A stretch of DNA of 64,000 nucleotides from Heliocidaris tuberculata (lineage: Eukaryota; Echinodermata; Echinoidea; Camarodonta; Echinometridae), in contig CM046841.1 in assembly GCA_025618425.1 (NCBI GenBank), positions 14,043,144-14,107,143 on the forward strand, given 5' to 3'. This document shows positions 12,740-24,500 of the stretch, one piece after another. The notes under the pieces are model-generated. The model ran no database searches, was not told the DNA's origin, and was given only the letters and a program-made list of their open reading frames with translations. Every line of letters begins with the position of its first letter. Position 1 is the first letter of the stretch. The position numbers and the translations under genes were made by a program.

Positions 12740-13860
12740 GCTTAAAGTACGATAGTTAGCATTAAAACAAAAAGTTTATAGACAGTTAGGACGGAATTTA
12801 TGGATGTTAGGGTTTCATTTAAGAAGATACTATACTTAGTCATAGCACTGACTGACTGTAACATACCGACATAATAATGTTATACATAGGTTATTAAAGT
12901 AAATTGTTCCAGCAGATCTGTAAAGTGAATAAGGTGGTATATTTATGTTCTTGTTTTTATTCATGAAAATCTAATTTCATCTAAGCTTCTGGATAATTGA
13001 GGATGGGAAAGTAACTTTGGTTCAACCCGGCACCAAGGCAAACTCAGCATCTCGCGATTAAGCTTCAAGAGTTAAAAGGCAAGCTATAGACTTGCACTTT
13101 CACTCTCAAAATGTACATTTTAGGGGTAAAAAAATCACCTCAATTTGTATATTTTTCTTTAATAACATTGATCTTTTTTGTTTTTGAAGACGTACTTAAA
13201 GCAAAAAAACCCAACAACACAAAAGCACGCGAGTTCTGTATGATCGATTCAACTCTCCTAAAATCGGCCCTTATTTACCGCAGAGTCTGAGTTATCCCAA
13301 GTGCCGAATTAGCCCGGATCCAAGAAAGGCAAGGGACTTCTATATATTGTTATTCCCTTTAATGTGTCTTAAACAAATACAACATTTCAAAAGACGGCGT
13401 ATTTTCAATAATATACATATTGTAGTGGTTATTGATTCCGTTAGGACCATAAGTTGTAAAGTGTTTGGAACATGAACATGATCATCAATATGATGATACC
13501 ATGAACGAATGTTTGGTGTCTATATAACCTCTCATTCTTTCATCAGTACTCTAATATTTCGTTTTTTATCTGTATCATCATTGATTTGGTCATGTAATAT
13601 TTTTTTTTATGTCAGTTTAAGTTTATTTCTTAAGAAGTGAATACAATATACGATATTGTCAAGTTTCTATATAGTTTATAAGTGTGCTCAATTATATTAT
13701 GGATGTACTGTGATGATTTGTTTAATTAAAATTTAAATCTTGCCCTTTTCTCAACCTGCACATAATGAACGACCCCCTTATTTACTCACAGGTTTCGATT
13801 TGCCGCATTCCTAATCGTAACTTGAATACAAATCTATGGTATATATTACCCAAGTAGGAA

Positions 13861-14141
13861 ATAAATCCTGACGATAGAATTAGTGAACCATGACACAATA
13901 CCTTCTTGTCAAATTAAAAGGACACAAACAGTTTTTTCTCTATTACAGCTCAAATATTATACGTTGACAAGTGTGGTTCAGATTCCATAATTTATTGTCA
14001 ATAAATCCTGACGATAGAATTAGTGAACCATGACACAATACCTTCTTATCAAATTAAAAGGACACAAACAGTTTTTTTCTCTATTACAGCTCAAATATTA
14101 TACGTTGACAAGTGTGGTTCAGATTCCATAATTTATTGTCA
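13861..14141. repeat. 140-bp tandem duplication
   Basis: ATAAATCCTGACGATAGAAT starts both units (13861 and 14001). The two copies differ only by one substitution and one extra T, so the event is recent. Confidence 0.95.
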
Positions 14142-15748
14142 ATATTTGTGAATTTGTGTTAGCATTTTCTGAAGAAAAAAATATAATTATGATATTACTG
14201 TTCAGATATTACTATTACTATTCAGCAAATACGCATAATATATCATATGAAGTTCTTTGTCGAGTTTGAAACTCCTGTTGCTGTTGTGATGTTTTTTGAA
14301 TATGTATTAGAATATAGCAACTACAAATCTCAAATGCATATTGTAAATGTTGGCCTAGTATGTTTTAAGCTCCAATTAATATGATATTAAATATTTTTCG
14401 ACAGCTCATCACATTTCTGCATGTTCTTATGCTTTCTAATAAAATTGCATGCCACTTATTTGACGCATACCACACACAACCATACTCACACAGAGTAAGA
14501 CTTTCCATTTTTTCTAATCAATTTATATTGATTTATGATCCCCTGGGAAGTTTCAAAGCGTCTCAGAATCCACATAAGTTACTATTTGTTCCATATAAAA
14601 TTTCAAATCTATTTTCTGTTGGGTAGTGATCTCTTTGAATAGAATTACCAAACTTTCCTTTGATAACAAAACAACATCCCACTCTATCGTCCTTCATAAT
14701 TATGCCTTGGCTATACCTGTATTTTAGGTTTCTGTTTACCTATGAAAACTTATCATGTCTTACCTCACTCCATCCCATCATGTCAACATTTTCGTCATTC
14801 TTGACCTTCGTCCATCCTTCCTCTGCTCCTGCTCCTCCTTCTCCTCAACATTCTAATTATTGATATTTACAAAACACAAAACATAAACAAAACAGATTGT
14901 TTTCTCTATGAATTCAATATATAAATATAATTATGTAAAATCGATTGGATATCGTACCTAAATTGTTCACCGGTATTTTCAGTCAATTTTATGTAATGTA
15001 TTTTATTTTATTAATTGATTTGTTGATCATACGTGGGATTTTACAATAAGCATAGTGCTACAACCTCCCTTTACTGAGCATGAAACCTATCATCTGGATA
15101 ACTCTTTAAGCATTTTAATTTTTCTTAAAATCACAACGGTTTAATCAGCCGTAGAGGGCAAACACGTTAACTGTGTAAATGATGCTAAGCACGTATTTAA
15201 AGGAAGGCAAGAGAGTGCCCCGCCCCTCCCTCCTGACAAATTCCCAACCAAGAAAAAGAAATGTAACAAACCTTTTAATCGATTGAGGAAATTATCTCGA
15301 GGTAAATAGTAATCAAATTGTTTTTCAAAATTGCGTGAATTAATAGCACTTTGTCAGAATTTCCCTGCTCGATTGCAATGCGATCCCGCCAAAGCATTGC
15401 AATGGTCATGATGGTTAAGAATCCAAACTTCAAGAAAGCGGATAACAGGGAAGGGAACCTGGAAGTACGTATTTCCTACAACAGAGAAAAATTGAAGGCC
15501 GTTCCGTTTTATGATTTCAAATAAAATATCAAATATGCAAACAAACATAAACACATATATAGATAATATGCACACGTCCCCAAAACTGCCAAATAAAAAC
15601 GAAATATGGCCAAAAGATGCGAAGCGAGCGACAGAAGCGAGCGAGCTCGCAACGAATGTATCGAAATGGAAATTTTAAATTTACACAAGAAAAGACTATG
15701 AATCACAATGAGAAGGTCCTAAGTGTGTGTGTTTTGACACATAATTAA

Positions 15749-17184
15749 AGGGTGACTAAAATAGAAAATTAATTGCCCATTTTTCGTAGGAAGGAGTCAA
15801 CAGGAGCCAAAAAATATCTATCACACACTTTTTTATGCATTCAGTCGTATTTCATAATCATTTGAAAACTACATTTTGCTGATTTACACAGTCATAAGCC
15901 CCGCCCCTAAAAAAACCATCGAAGCGACATCATGATCACGTGATCTGTAACGTACGAGAAGTAAGGGAAAATATTCCACCAACCTATATACCGTGCGCGC
16001 CCGCGCCCCGGCAGGCCCAGCCCGGTGCCGAGCATGACGTTCACCGCATCGACCATTTGCATCGTATATTTTCGTGTGTTTAATTCCTCACAATAAATTT
16101 GATTTTGGGACACAATTTCATCAATAATGCCAAATCGGTGTATAGTTGCGGGCTGTAGCAAGACCCCTAAAGATGATGTAAGCCTACGTACATCATTTTC
16201 CTAAAGATGAAAATCTACGGAAATTGTGAGTCGCAAAGGTATGCTCCCGCGGGCAGAGTGGCAAGGGCCAAGCGAATGGAGTGCAATTTGCAGTGATCAC
16301 TTTTCTTCTCCAGCTGCAGCAGCTTCCCCCGCGGCCCCTTCACCATGCCCTGGCGCGTCTTCTGCGAGGGGTTCAAACATATATGGTCGAATTCCCCTTG
16401 ACACTGCACTTGAGCTGATTCTTTTTCGGGATCGATAAATCATCTGATAAATCAAAGTTCGTATCTGGCTCAAAAAAGTCCTCCAAATCGGACTCGCGAT
16501 CACTATCCATCTCTCTAAGTTACTCGAAGAATTCAGCCAAAAATCTAAGTCAGTAGTTGTACCGTATAGTACATGTAAAGCGAAGAAAAAAAAAGGCGAG
16601 AGTAAAAATAAACCAACCAAAAGCGTTCACCAGTCGCTTAGTACGAGGGGGAACATAGTTGCCGTACTTCGGATGTGTAGTATATTGCACAGACGCATAA
16701 AACGGCTGTGTACGCGTTTAAGACCAATGCAAAACTATCGTTCGGCAAGCTCAGATGGATGAGAACATTGTTCAAAGAAAAGTTAAAAAAAACAAAACAA
16801 GAGCTGTATATTGGGGCAAAAGTGTTCACTGATCTTGTAGAAAATATATTGATAATGATTATTCACTGCTAAGACTACATTGATTAATTTCCCTTTTTCA
16901 TAAATTGTCCGTTGGAGAGAGGGGTCAAATACCGCATTGTGTGTACAATGTTACATTGCCGCAGCCTGCAGATCTTGTGCCTCTTACTCTTCATACGTCA
17001 CTTGGGGGTGTGACGTCAATTAGCCAATCAGCTCACGAGTTTTAAGGAACGTTCCCAAAACCTCTACTTTTCCCCTTTTTTCGCCAAAACGAGACATAAT
17101 TTTGACAATCAATTGCCAGATTCGTGATTTGAAAGCAAAAATACATGGAAACAGCACCCTTTTTCTCTCTAATTTAGTCACCCT
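15749..17184. mobile_element. Kolobok-like non-autonomous element with THAP remnant
   Basis: Inverted ends AGGGTGACTAAA (12 exact, more beyond) and TTAA on both sides (15745-15748, 17185-17188). TTAA duplication together with a THAP domain is known from Kolobok DNA transposons; piggyBac also uses TTAA but lacks THAP. The 1436 bp hold no intact transposase. Confidence 0.62.
16127..16312 (+). pseudogene. Broken THAP zinc-finger domain
   Basis: MPNRCIVAGCSKTPKDD opens the frame, then a shift leads to HHFPKDENLRKL, a stop where the conserved Trp is expected, then a further shift to PSEWSAICSDHF. The C2CH ligands (C, C, and C..H in ICSDHF) and the proline and Trp landmarks are all visible across the frames. 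It is a decayed DNA-binding domain of the surrounding transposon. Confidence 0.7.
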
Positions 17185-17656
17185 TTAAAAACGGCTCTAT
17201 GGTCTTGCAGTATCTATTCTTTTCTGCTTGTGTTCAATACATCATATGTTTTATAGAATTTCACCTACTAATGAAAACCATTAAGACACCCTGAATTCCT
17301 ATAGTCTTTATATTATTAAACATAAGTTCTACATAATATGTAATGTCTTGTTAAAAAAAAGAAATAGCTCAGATGAATAAAGCTTTGTATGGATAGTGAC
17401 AGGGATCATAGGAATTTAATCCCATGCGTATTTGTATAACCATACAGTCCTTACTATTGTCAGGATCAATTTTGATTATGTTTGTTTAGCCTTGGTCTCA
17501 ATTCGTGAGACCGATGCTTTTGAAACCGAAATATTATTGTTTGCTTAAGCATTGTTTGCTCTCATTTGTTACAAACACCCACCATGAAGGTCTGCAGACC
17601 ACGATAAATTGGGTAGTGGTAGATCCAGTATTTTGAAATGACGAGATATAATAGAC

Positions 17657-17928
17657 AATATAATATACTACTGAGGGGGGGGGGGGCGGGGGGAGCAGAC
17701 GGCCCCTGACAACTTTTGCCCCCCCCCAAAAAAAAAAAAAAAAAAAAAAATTGTGCTCCCATCCTTGTCGAACAGATAAACTTTTTTTTTTTTTTTTTTT
17801 GCCTGTCAGAGAATTATAGAGGAAAACTGAACCCCTTAAAATCTAAACAGTCCCACTCCCCCCCCCCCACTCCCCACTGCATTTGTGTGCCCCTCCCCCC
17901 CTTTTACAAAACCTTGGCTATGCCACTG
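17657..17928. mobile_element. Small insertion with exact 8-bp flanks
   Basis: TAATAGAC lies at 17649-17656 and 17929-17936. The right end reads TATGCCACTG, like the hAT-like elements; the left end lacks a clear partner, so it may be end-truncated. The interior is poly-G, poly-C and poly-A/T. Confidence 0.42.
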
Positions 17929-18471
17929 TAATAGACATGTCCAAAAAGAGTAAAACTATAGAGGAACCTGTTTTAGTTCAATTATTCGCCAATGTATTCG
18001 TCAATGGCACAAGAAAAGTAGAGTAACTACGTTTTTCTCTCAAAATGAATACTCACATCCAATGAGTATAGTATTATCAAGAAAAATAAAAGATGCACAG
18101 CACAGGCTGTGTTTTTTGCTGGTGTGTTTCTCTTTTCGCTAGTTTACCATTATTGCACGCTTATACAGAAGGATACAGGAGGAAGTTTGCAAAAAGAAAT
18201 TCAGCGTTCGTTTACTTTAAGCAAACAAGTTTAGTGGACCGAAAAAGTGCCCCTATTGAAAACTAAAATATCATGCATGTATGACGCAGTATGACTGCGT
18301 TAATAACTGAATGAATCATTCAATATTGTTTTATATACCGTGCCATGCACTCTCTGTAATCGTGAAGTTCATCGCGCATTGATATGAATTGCAGCGTTAA
18401 TATGTTGATAACTTGGGCTTGACCCTTGCCTTCCAAAGAAAGCGAGCTGAAGTAAAAAGGCACTACCTAAA

Positions 18472-18538
18472 ATGGATAAAGGTACTGTGTTCTTCATGTT
18501 CCTGTTGGGGCCCTGTAGTACGATGTCTCAAAATTTCG
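18472..18538 (+). CDS. Gene B exon: signal peptide
   Basis: The ATG is followed by a short hydrophobic core (TVFFMFLLG) and the donor TTTCG/GTGAGT; 67 bases, phase 1. That equals the length and phase of the gene C signal exons. It joins the CUB exon in frame. The start is chosen because it is the only ATG that opens this hydrophobic stretch. Confidence 0.72.
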
Positions 18539-21500
18539 GTGAGTAAATGAAAGAATACGTTTGTTATGTGTGTGTTCATTATCTTTGTATAAATTTCTCA
18601 AATAGCGTTCATGTACATTGTCATGACGCTCCTGACTTTACATTATCGTCATGTCCGTCACATTTAATTCAAGTAACTCCCCCTTTCAGATATCAACATA
18701 CCACACCTGTAGTTTTAAATGTTAATGAGAACTCTTTGCCTAACGACAAACGCGCCTGGTAACATTGGTAAGGATTTGAACTTTCGTACACCGATGGGAA
18801 GTCGGTATATCCTTTTTCAACGAAATAACTATGTATCCCTCTTGGGTTGTCAATTTCCAGATGTTGCTAATTTCGGACAGCCCACTTAGTATTTGATTGA
18901 ACTAATTCATATAGCTTGTGTATCACTACAAAAGCATGCCCATTTGCTAATGTGGGCTCATTCTATTGACTTTCAGTTACAATGTTGAGAGTTAAAATTC
19001 AAGTAGGCTAGCAAACAATTTCATTACAGTTGCCTAGTCGTATTGGGCGTAGTACGGGTAATAATAGTGACAGTGGCGTAATGAGCCAACAATTTTGAGG
19101 GGTTCAGCCCCCTCAAATTGCAGTAAAAATTGCACTATTTTCTGAAGCGCAAGGAACGCAATACATATTATACTCGTATATAAATCCTTTGAATGGGGGG
19201 GGGGGGGGCTACATCCCCGCCCCTCCCACAAATAAGAAGACTTTGCATTTCGCTGCACCATTAAAACGTTGCACTTCCAGAGCCCAATGCCCTTGCTAAA
19301 TTGAATATTCTATTTTGCGACGTCGCATAGCGACCGAGCCAGAAATCTTACGTTTTGTAGTATGAAACATTGCATTTTAGACCACTTTTATGCACACAAG
19401 TACCGTAATGATCAAAGTCTGAGCTTAATATTCTCCCTTTTCTTTTTTCTCTTACGAGATAAGCAGCTTATATCGTCATTAATTTGTTTGCGACTTTCAA
19501 TTTCGGGGGACGATTCCTCCCTGGCTATGTAATACCTGTTTATAGATTTTTTATAAAAAATTCTAAGTTTAAGTGTATTAAATCAGTGAGCGGAGCGACA
19601 GAGTAAGAGGATTTTTCTGTTTTGAATAGTGAAAGTGCATTCTAAGCACTTCGGAGCCTGAGTAGTGTTCTGTACCATTAACTCATTATTCACTTCCCTC
19701 ACTTTCGAAAGAAATTTCACGATAGTGTGTGAGCCTATTGTAAAAGGGCTAGTTTGAGTATAAGAGGAAAGTTCCCCTCCTATAATAAGAAAATTAGGAT
19801 AAACAAAATATATCTTGCATGAAAAAGATGCATATGGAAGGGGAGATACTAAGATAATTCAGCCATTTAAAATTTAAAACACGTACTACTGTATTCAGAA
19901 AAATACATTTTTCTAGCCAGGTATATAAAGTGGACGTCTTTCTTTTCATCTTTCTTTCTTTTTTTTTCTTTTTCCTCCTTCCTTTTCTTTCTTTCCTTCT
20001 CCTATCTTTTCTATTTTTTCCTTTTTTTTTTTAAAATTGTTTTGGTCTTGGAACTTTTTTTTTTTTTTTTTTTTTTTTTTTGGAGGGGGGGGGGGGCTGC
20101 AGCCCCCCAAGCCCCCCACCAGTACGCCAGTGAATAGTGGTATATGTTAAAATAAATTATCTGAATCCTTGAGAACACAATATCCTTTAGATCTTTTCTG
20201 CAACGTTACAAAACAATGTGTATGTGCTATTTGACGTAAATTTGTATTCCAAATATAATAATTTTGAAATAAACATTCATACTGCATTTATTTTCTAGAC
20301 ATCACCGCCATGATCTCGCTGATTTCTTTGTTTATTGTCATTTTGAGAATTTGTTCTTGATCATGGAGCTGCTTATTCAACGATGATTGTCATTGCTACA
20401 TGCATGTATTTTTCTTCATTGTATTGGTTCTTTGTAGTTAAAAAAATGAATCTGCAAAGGAATTATAAAGATGTGTATTGTCTACTGAACAAGGACTGCT
20501 TTTCTCCTTTTGCTGTCTATATATTAACCAAACAAATATTTGCGTTTTGTTTTTATTACAAGGAGAATGCATCTTCACAAGGGCACAAAGAGCCCACAAG
20601 TTCATTTCAGTCTTGTACAGTTAAATGTAGCCCAAGTGAACAGCTACTCCCGCTGCCGGGTCATTTCGGTTCATTTCTTTTTTTCTTGTCTGTTGTTTAA
20701 TAGTTTTGCTTAGACATCCTGTATATACATGTTACCATCGTGCTTCTTGTTCAGTGGACAAAAACGATGCAGATGATTTTGTATTATCTTCTCTGAGCTG
20801 GAATTTTGATATCGTGCTAAATCTCAATGTCTTTCAATATATTATCGATATACATACTCATGTAGATGACATATGTAGCCTGCTCTGACAGAACACTTCT
20901 ATCTAACTTCTTTTTCTTCTTTTTCTTCTTTCTCTCTAATGCTGCAACCAAACTTTCTTCATGAAGTTTATGTAATTAAACCATATGTCTTGTGATCTGA
21001 AATCTCCTTTTGCTGCATATAATTATAGGGTACTGGATTTATTCAACTCTCGACTATCATGACTATGCTGTGTATAATCAGGTTTACGATCTATTTATAA
21101 CTGCACGTGTGCCATTTTATTTATTTGCATTTGTATACCTAACGTTGTCAGGTTCCTTTTATACTGTTTACGGATACTGAAATGACTGAACCAGATACAT
21201 ATCATACCTTATTATGTAACAACTTTTATTACTGTCACACGTGTAATCAATCGTATCCTAGTCATGAATGGAACCACTATTTTTCCTCTTCTAAATCCTG
21301 CTTTGAACACCTTTTCTCTTTTAATCAATTAAACAGCCCTCCAAGCTTTGATCGCCTACCCATTTACATTTCGACCCATTTGTAGCACATGAAAATTTTG
21401 TAAGAAACGATTATGTAGACTCTGACTTTCAATTTTATACAGAGAACTTAGGCGACTCCCAATTCCATTCTGAGAAATCTAATGAAGTGTTTGGTGTTCC

Positions 21501-24500
21501 AATCAGTGATACCTTTTCAAGTATACATTTCAATGCAAGAAGTCTTTTAAATTCAAATGATTCGATTACAAACTGTCTTAACTCACTTAACTTTGAATTT
21601 GATGTAATTGCAATTTCTGAAACATGACTTAAACGAAGTAATTCTCGTGTAAATATTCCTCACTACTCATTCGTGCAAAACAATAGACAGTATGCCAAAG
21701 GTGGCGGTGTTGGACTGTATATTCGTGATACGTTTTCTTTTTGTATTAGCAATGATTTGGTTTTAAATGAAAGCTTGTGTGATTCCCTGTTTGTTGAAAT
21801 TAAGCAGACCTCTGCAAGAAATATTATTGTAGGCGTGTTATATAAGGCACCGTCCTTGGACACAAACAAATTTATTGATGGCCTCGATGAACTTCTTTCT
21901 ACTCTCTCAATCGAAAATAAAGTAATATATTTAATGGGTGATTTCAATATAGATATTTTAAAGCATTCCTCAAATAATCAAGTACAAAACTTTGTAATTG
22001 TCTTTTTAGTAACTTTTTCATCCCACTAATTCAAAGACCGACAAGAATAACTGAGTCTACTGCTACCATCTTAGATAATATAATTACCAATCAATTCCAT
22101 TTAGTACCTACTACAAGCGGATTATTTTACTCCGATATTTCAGATCACTTACCAATATTCCATATAACTTCTATGAAATCTGCTCAAGTAACGACCTTGC
22201 CGGACATTGCTCCCCGTAGGATGTTTTCATCAAATAATATAATTAATTTTAAAAATGAAATTGAGAATACATGTTGGGATGACATCATGCTTATACAGGA
22301 CGCAAGTCAAGCCTATGATGAATTTATGGCAAAGTTCCACAGATTATATGATACGAATTTTCCTTTTGAAACGCCTAAAAGAAATAAAAGAAAATTAAAA
22401 GCATTGGTTTGACTGATAATTTACTACGGTCAATTCATTATAAAAATACTTTATATAACAAATTTCTCCTTAAACCCGTCTAAAATTAATGAAAAGAAGT
22501 ACAAGGAATAACGTAACCGAGTGAATTCGTTGAATAAACAGGCAAAAATCGGCTATTATAAAGACAAATTTAATCAATATAAACATAATATTAATGGTAT
22601 ATGGCGATTAATAAACTCAGTTTTTAACAAGAAAAGACAACAAATTTCAAGTACTTTAGAATATAATGGTGCATTGTCAACAGATTCTCAAAATATCGCT
22701 AATGCCTTTAATGATCTTTGTGTAAATATCGGTTCTAGTTTAAGTAATCTCGCACCCCAAAGCAATATCTACTTTAGACATTATCTACCCGAACCAAACC
22801 CAAACCCGTTGTTTATGTCTCCTGTTACGGATAATGAAATACGTAATATTGTAAAAGCCTTTAAGAATAACAAGGCCCCCTGGTCTAGACGAATGCTCCC
22901 CCAAAATTGTTAAAGTTGTAATTGATCTAATATGTAAACCACTGTGCCACGTATTTAATTTATCACTTTGTACCGGTAAATTCCCAGAAAAAATGAAAAT
23001 AGCAAGGGTTACCCCCATTTTCAAAAGTGGAGTCAAAGAAAAGGTTAACAATTAGAGACCTATTTCAGTACTCGCTGTTTTTTCTAAGATTTTGGAACGT
23101 ATAATTTACAATAGAACATAGAATTTCCTAGAAAAGCATAGGCTAAATGTCTTTTCACAAATCAATTTGGCTTCCGAAAAGAACACTCAACTCAACTTTC
23201 ACTTTTGGAACTTACCAACAAAATAATTGATGCAGTTGAAGACAACTCATTCGCTATCGGTGTATTTATTAATCTGTCAAAGGCCTTTGACACTATTAAC
23301 CACAACATTTTACTATCTAAACTTAATTATTATGGCATTCGTGGGACTGCACACGATCTTTTTCATAGCTACCTTCATAATCGCCATCAGTGTACCATTT
23401 ATAATCCTTCTCAGTCAGACTTTAAATAAATGACATGTGCTGTTCCCCAGGGCTCTTTGTTAGGCCCCCTTCTATTTGTTATGTTTGTAAATGACATTTA
23501 CCGATCATCCAATCTACTATTTTTTATTCTTTACGTTGATGATACAAATTTACTACATTCTCATAAAAATCTTGATGTTCTATGTAAAACTGTAAACACT
23601 GATTTATTTAAAGTTTGCGATTGGTTTGCTGCTAATAAGTTAACCATCAACTACAAGAAATGTAACTACATGATAGCTCTGTACAAATCATACTAAATAA
23701 TCGCATCTTACCTAGAGTTTAATCTACTAAATTTCTTGGTGTTTTTATAGACAGAAAATTAACATGGAAAAATCATATAAATGAACTTGAAAACAATAGC
23801 TAAAAACATTGGTGTTATTTACCGCCTAAGTATGTTTTTACCCCAAAAGATATTGCGTACTTTATACTGCACCTTAATTCTCCCGTACCTATCTTATTGT
23901 AACGTAGTATGGGCAAATACATATCGAACTAATGTTAAGAAGCTATTTACACTGCATAACAAGATTTTACGTATTATATCAGGTTCTCATCCACGCTCCA
24001 GTAGCGACCCTTTATATAAATTTCTTAAATTGCTTCGCATTCTAAATAAACTTTAACAGTGTACCTTGATATACAAATGTCTAAACTCACAATTACCTTC
24101 CCAGTTCTGTGGCCTTTTCCAACGTGTTTCAGATATTCATAAGTATGGTACCAGATCAACCGATGAAATCTGTATTCCCAAACATAATATCCGTTTCACC
24201 GGCCCTAAGCTTTGGAACAATTTACCTGCACCCATGAGAAATTATGTGTCTCTGTTAAGCTTCTCATGGAAGCTAAAAAGGTGTATGATATCGGATTATA
24301 GTTCATGATGCCTTGCTTGTTTATTATGCTCGATTACTATCATTCTAACCAGTATCTTTTTTTGTAAGAATGCCTGTGAATTTCGATGTTTTACTCTTAC
24401 CGTATATCTTGCCACTGTATTTATCCATGCATGCCATACAACTCCATTATGATTATTACTGTGTTGCAGTCCTCTTCCAATCCCTCTACCTCAAGTTCCC

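Larger units (their letters stand above)
11484..18471. other. Spacer between genes A and B
   Basis: No further gene was recognised. It holds a hAT-like element (11642-12739), a 140-bp tandem duplication (13861-14141), a THAP-bearing TTAA element (15749-17184) and a small G/C-rich insertion (17657-17928). The remainder is AT-rich. Confidence 0.6.

Noticed and set aside
15907..16620. Minus-strand open frames in the 16-kb region
   Set aside because: They are shadows of the THAP-bearing transposon; the THAP motif is on the plus strand.
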